Source of the DNA: Crocinitomicaceae bacterium
GTDB lineage: Bacteria > Bacteroidota > Bacteroidia > Flavobacteriales_D > Crocinitomicaceae
Assembly (NCBI GenBank): GCA_024643545.1
Contig: JAHEMR010000007.1
Span: forward strand, 1 to 64,000
Direction: 5' to 3'
Length of the DNA stretch: 64,000 nt
Shown: positions 25,852 to 34,589 of the stretch, piece after piece
How the letters are laid out: the number at the start of each line of letters is the position of its first letter
How positions within the stretch are numbered: the stretch's first letter is position 1
Translations under genes and position numbers: made by a program
The notes under the pieces: generated by a model
Told to the model about the DNA's origin: nothing
Seen by the model: the letters and a program-made list of their open reading frames with translations, nothing else
Databases searched by the model: none

Positions 25852-26559
25852 CTATTTCATGGTCCCTCGTACCGATTCCAAGATGCGATTCACACGGTGC
25901 TCATCCACTTTTAAAATCGTTTCGGAGAAGGCAGAATCTTCATCCAAGAGGACTTTACTCGTGCCGGAAAAATGGATGGCATCGGGCTGTGCATCTCGTG
26001 CAATCTTCGCAATGTTTCCAGCGTTCACTCCGCCTCCTGCCATGATTTCAATGCGTCCATTCGCATACGCCATCATTTCCTTTAAATTCGGTAAACCGAT
26101 GTCTACATGACTGGCAAATCCAGAGGTTAATATCCGGTGAAAACCAAGTTTGATTAACAAGTCCATAGATCGTTTCCAATCGATGCTTTCATCAAATGCT
26201 CGGTGAAAGGTCCAAACAAAATCCGGGTATTTCTCTTTTAAATTGGATAATTGCTCGCTGTCTAAATCAAAATTTGACTTTAAAAATCCGATGACGACTC
26301 CTTTCACACCCTCACTTTGACAAAAAGCTAAATCGCGTTCAATCACCACCAACTCTTCGCTGGAATAACAAAATCCACCTGCTCTCGGACGAATCAACAC
26401 ATGTGTCTCGACACCAAGTTCCTGCGCAAAACGAATCAAACCTGCGGAAGGAGTGAGTCCACCCTGCTCCAAATTCTGACAAAGCTCAATGCGATCAAAA
26501 TCAAGTGTTTTTGCCATGGAAACAGCTTCAATTGATGCAGCACATAATTCTAATTTCAT
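25852..26559 (-). CDS. cutC: CutC family protein (copper homeostasis)
   Basis: 235 residues from the ATG at 26559 (MKLELCAASIEA), which matches the family N-terminus; the longer frame adds seven unrelated residues. CutC is a TIM-barrel protein: LDFDRIELCQNLEQGGLTPSAG, THVLIRPRAGGFCYS and RILTSGFAS near the middle and IEIMAGGGVNAGNI near the end are its hallmarks. The name comes from copper phenotypes in E. coli; the true biochemical role is unsettled. Single gene, divergent from the E1 gene. Confidence 0.93.
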   Translation of the reverse strand: MKLELCAASIEAVSMAKTLDFDRIELCQNLEQGGLTPSAGLIRFAQELGVETHVLIRPRAGGFCYSSEELVVIERDLAFCQSEGVKGVVIGFLKSNFDLDSEQLSNLKEKYPDFVWTFHRAFDESIDWKRSMDLLIKLGFHRILTSGFASHVDIGLPNLKEMMAYANGRIEIMAGGGVNAGNIAKIARDAQPDAIHFSGTSKVLLDEDSAFSETILKVDEHRVNRILESVRGTMK

Positions 26560-26622
26560 AGGACAATAATTGCTGCACAAATTTGCTAAAAAATTCCATA
26601 CAAAAACGCCACGGCTTTTCCT

Positions 26623-26630
26623 TATATTTG
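26623..26630 (+). promoter_or_regulatory. -7 box of the fused E1 gene
   Basis: TATATTTG, exact match, 19 bases before the ATG at 26650. Confidence 0.65.
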
Positions 26631-26649
26631 CATACGATTACAATCAACA

Positions 26650-29094
26650 ATGGCAAAAGAAAAAGCACCCAACACGCAAGATCAAATGGATTTTGAAGCG
26701 TTCAAAAAACAAGTTCTTGCGGACTATCAATTAGCTTGCGAATCCCGTGAGGCCTCACTTCTAGGAAGAAAAGAAGTACTTACAGGTAAAGCGAAATTTG
26801 GAATTTTTGGCGACGGAAAAGAACTCGCTCAAATTGCATTAGCGAAACAATTCCAAAATGGCGATTTTCGTTCAGGATACTACCGTGATCAGACAATCAT
26901 GATGGCGATTGGCGAATTAACAGTGGAACAATATTTTGCCGGATTGTACGCACACACAGATGTCGACGTGGAGCCACAGTCCGCTGGACGTCAAATGGGT
27001 GGGCATTATTCCACACGTAATTTGGACGCGAACGGTGAATGGAAAAACTTGATGTTGCAAAAGAACAGTTCTGCGGATATTTCTCCAACGGCTGGACAAA
27101 TGCCACGTTTGGTTGGACTTGCCCAAGCATCGAAAGTGTACCGTCAACAAACTGCATTACAAAATAACCCGGCATTTGAGAAATTCACCAATGGTGGAAA
27201 TGAAGTCGCTTTCGGAACGATTGGAGACGCATCAACGAGTGAAGGTCCTTTCTGGGAATCCATCAACGCAGCTGGTGTTCTACAAGTTCCTATGGTGATG
27301 TCCGTTTGGGACGATGGTTACGGAATTTCCGTACCAAGAGAATTGCAAACAACGAAAGGAAGTATTTCTGACGCGCTTTCAGGTATGCAACGCACAGAAG
27401 ACAAACCTGGATACGAGATTTTTATCACCAAAGGTTGGGATTACGCACATTTGTGTGAAACCTATGAAAAAGCGGTGAAACTAGCACGAGAAGAACACAT
27501 TCCAGTATTAGTTCACGTAAAAGAGGTAAATCAGCCACAAGGACACTCTACTTCCGGATCTCATGAGCGTTACAAATCAGCGGAACGTTTAGAATGGGAA
27601 ACAACTTTTGATTGCATTCAAAAATTCAAAGAATGGGTTCTTTCTTTTGAAGCGAAAGGAATGCCGATAGCAACAGAAGAAGAATTAAATACGATACAGG
27701 CAGCAGCAAAAGAAATGGTGCGCAGTGCGAAAAATACGGCGTGGTCGCGTTTCACGGATAGCATGAAACAAGATCAGTCAGATTTAATTGCTGTGTTGAA
27801 AACCGTTGCTGGGGAAAGTTCCCAGTCCGTGTTCATTCAAAAGGACATCGAGGCACTTGAGAAAACAAAAGAACCAATTCGCCGCGATATGTTGACCGTT
27901 GCACGTAAAGTGCTGCGTCAAATTCGTGAGGAAAACATCAGCTCGAAAAAAACATTAGGTAACTGGATTCAAAGCATGCTGGGAAGTAATTTCGAACGAT
28001 ACAGTTCCCATTTACACTCTCAATCTGCTCATTCAGCTATGAATGTTCCTGCTGTCGCTCCGAAATATGCAGACGATGTTCAAATGGAGGATGGACGCAT
28101 CATTCTTCGTGAAAACTACCGAACGATTTTAGAGAGTCGTCCAGAGGTATTGGTTTTCGGTGAGGATGCTGGAAAAATTGGTGGTGTAAATCAGTCATTA
28201 GAAGGTTTGCAAGATCAATTTGGCGAAGGACGCGTGTTTGACACGGGTATTCGCGAATGCACCATCATTGGACAGGGAATTGGAATGGCGATGCGCGGAT
28301 TGCGTCCCATTGCTGAAATTCAATACTTAGATTATTTGTTGTATGCGATTCAAATCATGTCGGATGATTTAGCAACGGTACAATACCGCACGAAAGGTGG
28401 ACAAAAAGCACCGTTGATTGTTTCCACGCGTGGACATCGTCTAGAAGGAATCTGGCACAGTGGTTCACCAATGGGAATGATTGTCAATTCCATTCGTGGG
28501 ATTCATGTGTGTGTTCCAAGAAACATGACAAAGGCTGCAGGATTCTACAACACGCTCTTGCAAGCAGACGAACCAGCACTGGTGATAGAACCATTGAACG
28601 GATACCGCACAAAGGAACGCATGCCAATCAACTTTGGATCATTTACAGAAGCTTTGGGAATGCCGGAAATCGTAAAAGAAGGGAAAGATTTAACACTTGT
28701 TTCTTACGGTTCAACTTTCAACTTATGTGAAGTGGCTGCGCAACAATTAGAACACATGGGCATTTCCGTTGAGTTGATTGATGTTCAGACTTTGTTGCCA
28801 TTCGATATCGAGCACATGATTAGCGATTCTTTGGAGAAAACGAATCGTTTATTAATCGTAGACGAAGACGTCAGCAGTGGTGCAACAGGATTTATGTTGG
28901 ATAAAATTTTGGTTGAACAAAAAGGATACTACCACCTTGATTCCGCACCAGAAACCATGAGTTCGAAAGACCATCGTCCAGCTTACGGTTCTGACGGAGA
29001 CTACTTCTCGAAACCTAGCATCGATGACATCATTGAAAAAGTATACGCGATGATGCACGAAGCTGATCCTAAGAAGTTTCCGAGTTTGTATTGA
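26650..29094 (+). CDS. 2-oxoacid dehydrogenase E1, fused alpha and beta subunits
   Basis: 814 residues. The N-terminal half (about 60-420) is an E1 alpha domain: YYRDQTIMMAIGELT, SAGRQMGGHYSTRN, and the thiamin diphosphate motif GDASTSEGPFW...WDDGYGIS (about 192-222). The C-terminal half (about 475-805) is E1 beta: VFGEDAGKIGGVNQSLEGLQ, DTGIREC and LLIVDEDVSSGATGF. In bacteria these are usually two genes; a fused version is common in Bacteroidota, where it is thought to serve the branched-chain or a related 2-oxoacid dehydrogenase complex. The E2 and E3 genes are not next to it. Substrate specificity cannot be read here. Confidence 0.9.
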   Translation: MAKEKAPNTQDQMDFEAFKKQVLADYQLACESREASLLGRKEVLTGKAKFGIFGDGKELAQIALAKQFQNGDFRSGYYRDQTIMMAIGELTVEQYFAGLYAHTDVDVEPQSAGRQMGGHYSTRNLDANGEWKNLMLQKNSSADISPTAGQMPRLVGLAQASKVYRQQTALQNNPAFEKFTNGGNEVAFGTIGDASTSEGPFWESINAAGVLQVPMVMSVWDDGYGISVPRELQTTKGSISDALSGMQRTEDKPGYEIFITKGWDYAHLCETYEKAVKLAREEHIPVLVHVKEVNQPQGHSTSGSHERYKSAERLEWETTFDCIQKFKEWVLSFEAKGMPIATEEELNTIQAAAKEMVRSAKNTAWSRFTDSMKQDQSDLIAVLKTVAGESSQSVFIQKDIEALEKTKEPIRRDMLTVARKVLRQIREENISSKKTLGNWIQSMLGSNFERYSSHLHSQSAHSAMNVPAVAPKYADDVQMEDGRIILRENYRTILESRPEVLVFGEDAGKIGGVNQSLEGLQDQFGEGRVFDTGIRECTIIGQGIGMAMRGLRPIAEIQYLDYLLYAIQIMSDDLATVQYRTKGGQKAPLIVSTRGHRLEGIWHSGSPMGMIVNSIRGIHVCVPRNMTKAAGFYNTLLQADEPALVIEPLNGYRTKERMPINFGSFTEALGMPEIVKEGKDLTLVSYGSTFNLCEVAAQQLEHMGISVELIDVQTLLPFDIEHMISDSLEKTNRLLIVDEDVSSGATGFMLDKILVEQKGYYHLDSAPETMSSKDHRPAYGSDGDYFSKPSIDDIIEKVYAMMHEADPKKFPSLY

Positions 29095-29235
29095 TTAGTT
29101 TAAAAAATTTCTGAGTGCGAAAGATAACGTAACTTCGACCTTCGACTTTTAGTCAAAAAAAACACGCGAGAGAAATTAATCCTGCTTATTTAAGAAATGT
29201 TCATTTCGAATGGACGTGGAAGTTTACAGCCTAAA

Positions 29236-29691
29236 CTATCTTGCTAAAAGGGTTTTACTCATTTTTAAATGTGGAATTCCGTCCTCATCAAAATAATCAC
29301 CAACTCCTTCGTAACCATTTTTAAGATAGAAGTTAACAGCAGTGTCTCGCGCATGGCAATACATTTCTTTTACATGTTTATCGGAACCAAATTGCTCGCA
29401 AAAATGCATCATTTCCGAACCGATATTTAAATTTCTAAGATCTTCCTTAACTGCCACTCGTTGCATTTTCATGCGATTACCTTCAGGAACGAGAACGGCA
29501 GTTGAAACGATGGAATGACCTAAAAACCCTGCAATTTGAAAATGGTCTTTCTCCTCTGCCAGTTCTTCGTTCGTAAACCAACTACCAAGCGGTTCTCTGA
29601 GAATACTTTCCCTAAGTTTTACAGCTGATGTCCATTCAGATCCTCCGTAAGTAATTTCTTTAAAAATTGTTTTTGTCGATGATTGTTCCAT
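29236..29691 (-). CDS. GNAT-family N-acetyltransferase
   Basis: 151 residues, one acetyltransferase domain. The acetyl-CoA loop is seen as RVAVKEDLRNLNIGSEMMHFCEQF (about 75-98; motif Q/RxxGxG/A as NLNIGS), preceded by a beta strand GHSIVSTAVLVPEGNRMKMQ and followed by FYLKNGYEGVGDYFDEDGIPHLKMSK, typical of the YitH/ElaA-like short GNATs. The substrate is unknown. Third gene of the M1 peptidase-SppA-GNAT run, 9 bases after sppA. Confidence 0.85.
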   Translation of the reverse strand: MEQSSTKTIFKEITYGGSEWTSAVKLRESILREPLGSWFTNEELAEEKDHFQIAGFLGHSIVSTAVLVPEGNRMKMQRVAVKEDLRNLNIGSEMMHFCEQFGSDKHVKEMYCHARDTAVNFYLKNGYEGVGDYFDEDGIPHLKMSKTLLAR

Positions 29692-29700
29692 TGTGAATTA

Positions 29701-31500
29701 TTAATCCATCACATACTCAAACGGCATGCGCATTTGAATTCCAGCCATGTTTTCAATTTTCTTGATACGTGCGTAGATCGCTTTCAATTCTGAAGGAATC
29801 GCAACATCCATTTTGACAGAGGTCTCCTCTTCTTCTTGTTGTTGTTCGATCATTTCAGTGATTTCTGACAGCGTCGTTTTCTTCACAATCGGGTAGTAAA
29901 TGACTTTTGGTAATGATTGACCTTTACATGCATAGGCGATCGCTTTGTCTAATCCACCAAGTTCATCAACGAGTCCAATACGCATTGCATCTTCCCCACT
30001 CCACACTCTTCCACGTGCGATGATCGCCACCTTCTCCATTTTTATGTGTCGTCCCTCTGAAACTCGGGTTAAGAATTGTGTGTAGATTTTGTCCACCTGT
30101 CCTTGAATAATGGCTAATTCCTCAGGAGTCAATTTCGTATTCAATGAAGTTAAGGAGTGCTGATTCGTGCGGACCCGGTCAAAAGTGATTCCGAGTTTGT
30201 TCTCCATAAATTTCCCTGTATAAGGAATCATTCCAAAAACACCAATAGAACCTGTAATTGTTGTTGGTTCTGCGAAAATGCGGTTGGCTGGCGTTGCAAT
30301 GTAGTACCCACCTGAAGCGGCCACATCCCCCATCGAAACAATGACTTTTTTCTTCTTTTGCGTCATGGAAACTTCTCTCCAGATTTCTTCACTCGCAAGT
30401 GCACTTCCCCCTGGGCTATTGATACGGAAAACGACAGCTGTAATATTCTTATCGTTTCTCACTTTTTGAAATAACTTGCAAATGCTGGCAGATGAAACTC
30501 CTTCGCCACCCGTAACAACATCACCTTCGGCCAAAATCACAGCGACATTTGGTTTTTGTCGTTTCACCAATAATTGTCGGTCAGCAAAAGCTTTCAAGGC
30601 ATATTTTTCCATGGATTGAATTTCTAATTCTTCATCCTGACTCATGTTCAACTTTTTCTTCAAAAGCCCCATGAACTCATCGCGGTAACGCAAACCGCTA
30701 ATGAATTTCGCCTTATAAGCAGATTCACAGTCTAAAACATGCAGTGAATCAACATGGTTATCAATGATCGAAGTATCAATTCCTTTATTCAAGGAAATAT
30801 CGTTGCGCATGGTACGCCACATTGTACGCAAGAATGTTTGTGTTTGCAAGCGACTCGAGTCACTCATATTTGTGCGAAAGAACGGTTCTACTGCACTTTT
30901 AAAGTCATTGTTAGTTCCACGTACAATGTCCACCTCAATGTTTAGATTATCCAATAAATTCTTAAAGAACATCAACTGTACTCCCACGCCCGTAAATTCC
31001 ATTGTTGTAGAAGGAAATGCATATACTTCCTTAGCTGCGGAACTGATGTAATACGCTGTTTGCGATACATATTCTCCAGACAAATAAGCGACAGCAAATT
31101 TTCCGCTTTTCTGAAAATCTTTGATGGCATCGTGAAGTTCTTTTGCGCTAGCAAGTCCACATGTAAGTGAACCTAGTTCTAAGAATATCCCTTTGATTTT
31201 TGGATCTGTTTTCGCTTTTTCAATTCCGTAAAGTAGGTCTGGAAGTCCAACCGTACGATCCACTTGGAAATTGGCAATATCCAAGGACTCATCGCTTTTA
31301 TCTTTTAATTCACCCGTCAATTTTAATTGAAGAATGGTTGAATTGCGAATGGCCAATGGTTCTGGACCGAAGTTTCCAAAAGATCCAATCACGCCTCCTA
31401 AAACGAGTAAAAACAAAAACAAGGTAACAAGTCCGGCAATCATTACCGCAACAAAACTCGGCCAAAAGAGTTTGCCGAAAGAGATTTTTTGATCTGACAT
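29701..31500 (-). CDS. sppA: Signal peptide peptidase SppA, 67-kDa type
   Basis: 599 residues: an N-terminal membrane anchor (about 14-40) and two tandem S49 protease domains. The Ser/Lys dyad of this class is visible: the lysine in DFKSAVEPF (about 200) in the first domain and the serine in GDVAASGGYYIA (about 390) in the second. The protein cuts remnant signal peptides in the inner membrane. It lies 6 bases after the M1 peptidase gene and 9 bases before the GNAT gene on the same strand. Confidence 0.94.
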   Translation of the reverse strand: MSDQKISFGKLFWPSFVAVMIAGLVTLFLFLLVLGGVIGSFGNFGPEPLAIRNSTILQLKLTGELKDKSDESLDIANFQVDRTVGLPDLLYGIEKAKTDPKIKGIFLELGSLTCGLASAKELHDAIKDFQKSGKFAVAYLSGEYVSQTAYYISSAAKEVYAFPSTTMEFTGVGVQLMFFKNLLDNLNIEVDIVRGTNNDFKSAVEPFFRTNMSDSSRLQTQTFLRTMWRTMRNDISLNKGIDTSIIDNHVDSLHVLDCESAYKAKFISGLRYRDEFMGLLKKKLNMSQDEELEIQSMEKYALKAFADRQLLVKRQKPNVAVILAEGDVVTGGEGVSSASICKLFQKVRNDKNITAVVFRINSPGGSALASEEIWREVSMTQKKKKVIVSMGDVAASGGYYIATPANRIFAEPTTITGSIGVFGMIPYTGKFMENKLGITFDRVRTNQHSLTSLNTKLTPEELAIIQGQVDKIYTQFLTRVSEGRHIKMEKVAIIARGRVWSGEDAMRIGLVDELGGLDKAIAYACKGQSLPKVIYYPIVKKTTLSEITEMIEQQQEEEETSVKMDVAIPSELKAIYARIKKIENMAGIQMRMPFEYVMD

Positions 31501-31506
31501 AAACGG

Positions 31507-34482
31507 TTATTTAAATCGTGTAAAAAGATTTGTAGAATTGACAAGGTTCAGTTTTAAACTAAATCGAATTTCATTGGAGTAATTTGTCCAAAGTGAACCC
31601 ATGTTCGTACTGCGAACGAGCGGAAAATAAATACTCAATACATTCGTCAATCGAACACCAAGTCCAGCGTTATATGCCGTTTGAATTGTCGTACCATTTG
31701 CAAATGCCCCATAATCAGCAAATACGCCAAAAAGATTTGGTTTGATTGGGAGTTGGAAATAAAGGTTCACACTACCCAACCATTTTGAAGTCACACCGAA
31801 ATTGCTCGTGCTTTTGAAATTTCCGTAGTTTTCCATGCGTTGTTGCGACCAAAAACCGGAAACATCGTTTCGTGCGAAATTGTATTCTTCGTAGAATAAA
31901 TCTTGGTTTCCGCGTCCACCACTCATGCTTAAAGAATAGCGATCCGAAAACGTTTGAATGGGAGAAAATGTTTGTTTGTACACGACATTTGTTCCAAAAA
32001 ACGCACGCAATTCTAATTTTCGTTCCATCTTATTTTTCATGTAACGCCAGTCATATTTCGCTGTCAAGGATACACGACCAACCTTAACTTGTTCCCCATT
32101 GACATATTCCGCTCTCAACTTCACACCAATTTGATGGTCGGGATGTGTATACTGAAACGCATATTGTGCCATTGCACCTTTTTCATTGTAGCCGAATTCT
32201 GAAGTTTTCAATCCGTAAAGTCCTTTGATGAGCACATCCTGGCTGATGTTGCTTCGGTTTTTGCGCTTACCAATCGTAGCTGACCAATATGGATTCAAAG
32301 CCACGAAATTCTCGCCTGAATAACTGTTTCTCGAGAAAGATTTAACAGATAGTCCAAGGTGTTCTACTTTTAATCCTTTTTTCGGAAGTATGGTATATGA
32401 AAATTCAGCCATTCCAACAGGTTTTTTACTATAGAATCCGAACATTGGCGTGAGGACATAACTAAACTTCTGGAATGGAAGTCCTAAATTGTGGAAGCTT
32501 GCTCCTAACATGAATCCATCGTATACATTTCCACCCATCATTGGTAACCAACGGAAACTGTTGTGATCCGCTTCGTTGTCACTGAATAAAAATTCTTGTT
32601 TGATCGGTTCAACTTTATGAAACAATGTATTCGCTCTCCAAGTATTGTTATTGCGGTTCAATTCAGGAATGTCCTTTGATTCATCGATGATCACTTTTTG
32701 AATTTCTTTGTAAGGTGTTTTCAAGGTTGCCGTTGTTTGTCCCGGCTCTAACCAATGTGTTTCAACGATTTTATCCATTGCATACACATTCACTTCAATT
32801 GGACCATTTACTTGCCCAACATTTTTCACCTTTACAATTGCACCTAGTTTACCAATTCCGACATTTTTCAGTTTGTAATCCACGTGATTCGTCGTTTGAA
32901 TTAAATCTTCGAATAACCAAGAAAGGTCTTTTCCGCTCGTTGCTTCGATGATTTTACGCATATCCTCCGGTTGTGGATGTTTAAATTTCCACGCTTCAAA
33001 ATACGCGGACATCGCAGCATTGAATTTTTCTTCACCTAAATAATCCTTCAGGTAAAAGAAAACAAGTCCAGTTTTCTGGTACATAATTCCACCGTAGTTG
33101 ATGCTCGTAAACTGGTCGGAATGTGTTTCGATCGGTTGATCTAAACCAAGTGAAGCCAAAGAAGAGTAAGTGATATCACCTGAATCATGGTGATCTAGGT
33201 CCTCTAAGTGGAAACGACCATTCAGGATCATATCAGAGAAACGCGTATTGTTTGGGTATTTGGTTTGCATATAGCGCATTTCATTCAAGGTGTTCATTCC
33301 TTCATCCATCCATCCGTGAACGCGCTCATTGGAACCTAATATTCCGTAAAACCAGTTGTGTCCAACTTCGTGTACAATTACAACTTCCAATTCCTCCTTT
33401 GAACTGGCGTTACCGATGACTGTTACGTTCGGATACTCCATTCCGCCACCAGCACTGATCGTTCCATCTACGGCTGTCACTTGGTCGTAAGGATAGTCGC
33501 CATTCCAAAGAGAATAGTAATAAGCTCCATCTTTAATGTATTCAATGGCGTTTTCCCACAACGCTGCGTTTTCAGGGGTGAATAATGCCCATGTGCTTAC
33601 CTTATTCTTTGAATGAGGTAATTCCACTTCACCTTTCAATACGCCATAACGCTTGTCCGCAAACCAAGCGAAATCATGCACTTTGTTTTGTGTAAATCGG
33701 ATGGTTTTCCAGTCGGTAGAAGATTCGGGAAAGGCTTTCAGTTTTTCATCTCCAGTGTGCGAAACCCACGTTTCCATATTCTCGCTGGTTAATTTCACTT
33801 GTTCATCCATGAAAGCCACTTCACTTTTTGTTTGCAAGTCTCCCGTTGCACCAACGATGTAATTCTTCGGCAAGGTGATGCTTACATCGTATGAACCGTA
33901 CTCGGAATAGAATTCACCTTGGTTCAAATACGGAATCGCATTCCAACCGTTTTTATCATACACGGCAGGTTTTGGATACCACTGCGTAATCTGGTAGGAT
34001 TGTCCAATGTGTCCCATTCTTGAAATTTCTCCTGAAGGAATTTTTACTTTGAATGGTGTCGTAATGCGTACACGATCTCCATTACGCAAAGGTGTATTCA
34101 GGTAAATTACACAGATATCCTGATTCACGGCATCAAATTCCCATTTTAATGGTGTTCCATCTGCTTTAAAATTCAATGAGTCAATGTATCCGCGATTTTC
34201 TTCTTTTGCGAAGGACAATTTAGCATCACCTTGTCTATATAATTGTTTTGCCAATGCAGTACTTTCATTCTTGTAAGCGTTTGGCCAAACGTGCATATAA
34301 ATGCGATCTAAGGTATTTGGTGAGTTGTTGACGTATTCAAATACTTCGTATCCACTTAAGGTATGATTGTTATCATTGAGTCTAACTTGAATGGTGTAAT
34401 TCACTTCTTGCTGCCAGTAATCCTGTGCAAATAAGGTGCTAGATATCAATAAAATGACAAAGGTTAAAACGGATTTACGCAT
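31507..34482 (-). CDS. M1-family metallopeptidase with C-terminal beta-barrel-like domain
   Basis: 991 residues from the ATG at 34482, giving the signal peptide MRKSVLTFVILLISS...FAQ. The peptidase part has the substrate motif GGMEYPN and the zinc site HEVGHNW with a downstream Glu in WMDEGMNTL (HExxH-18-E, about 371-394). After about residue 640 the sequence changes to amphipathic beta strands alternating with glycine- and asparagine-rich turns, ending in SNEIRFSLKLNLVNSTNLFTRFK-like sequence with a terminal aromatic/Lys. This looks like an outer membrane barrel, so the protease would be tethered to the outer membrane; that part is inference. First gene of the M1-SppA-GNAT run. Confidence 0.88.
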   Translation of the reverse strand: MRKSVLTFVILLISSTLFAQDYWQQEVNYTIQVRLNDNNHTLSGYEVFEYVNNSPNTLDRIYMHVWPNAYKNESTALAKQLYRQGDAKLSFAKEENRGYIDSLNFKADGTPLKWEFDAVNQDICVIYLNTPLRNGDRVRITTPFKVKIPSGEISRMGHIGQSYQITQWYPKPAVYDKNGWNAIPYLNQGEFYSEYGSYDVSITLPKNYIVGATGDLQTKSEVAFMDEQVKLTSENMETWVSHTGDEKLKAFPESSTDWKTIRFTQNKVHDFAWFADKRYGVLKGEVELPHSKNKVSTWALFTPENAALWENAIEYIKDGAYYYSLWNGDYPYDQVTAVDGTISAGGGMEYPNVTVIGNASSKEELEVVIVHEVGHNWFYGILGSNERVHGWMDEGMNTLNEMRYMQTKYPNNTRFSDMILNGRFHLEDLDHHDSGDITYSSLASLGLDQPIETHSDQFTSINYGGIMYQKTGLVFFYLKDYLGEEKFNAAMSAYFEAWKFKHPQPEDMRKIIEATSGKDLSWLFEDLIQTTNHVDYKLKNVGIGKLGAIVKVKNVGQVNGPIEVNVYAMDKIVETHWLEPGQTTATLKTPYKEIQKVIIDESKDIPELNRNNNTWRANTLFHKVEPIKQEFLFSDNEADHNSFRWLPMMGGNVYDGFMLGASFHNLGLPFQKFSYVLTPMFGFYSKKPVGMAEFSYTILPKKGLKVEHLGLSVKSFSRNSYSGENFVALNPYWSATIGKRKNRSNISQDVLIKGLYGLKTSEFGYNEKGAMAQYAFQYTHPDHQIGVKLRAEYVNGEQVKVGRVSLTAKYDWRYMKNKMERKLELRAFFGTNVVYKQTFSPIQTFSDRYSLSMSGGRGNQDLFYEEYNFARNDVSGFWSQQRMENYGNFKSTSNFGVTSKWLGSVNLYFQLPIKPNLFGVFADYGAFANGTTIQTAYNAGLGVRLTNVLSIYFPLVRSTNMGSLWTNYSNEIRFSLKLNLVNSTNLFTRFK

Positions 34483-34500
34483 AGATGAATGTTTAATTTT

Positions 34501-34508
34501 CAAATGTA
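34501..34508 (-). promoter_or_regulatory. -7 box of the M1 peptidase operon
   Basis: Minus-strand TACATTTG, exact match, 18 bases before the ATG at 34482. Confidence 0.65.
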
Positions 34509-34540
34509 AAGTTAGAGGTAAAATTGAAAATATTGGTTAC

Positions 34541-34566
34541 AAAAAAAGGCCTTTCGGCCTTTTCTT
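34541..34566 (-). terminator. Terminator of the MopE-repeat gene
   Basis: Arms AAAAGGCC (34544-34551) and GGCCTTTT (34556-34563), loop TTTC; on the minus strand the hairpin is followed by seven T. Confidence 0.85.
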
Positions 34567-34589
34567 TATTTTCTAGAATTATTTCTCGC

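Noticed and set aside
29095..29235. Possible small RNA or repeat in the 140-base gap after the E1 gene
   Set aside because: It has weak, imperfect inverted sequence and no clear promoter, terminator or repeat unit, so nothing could be supported.
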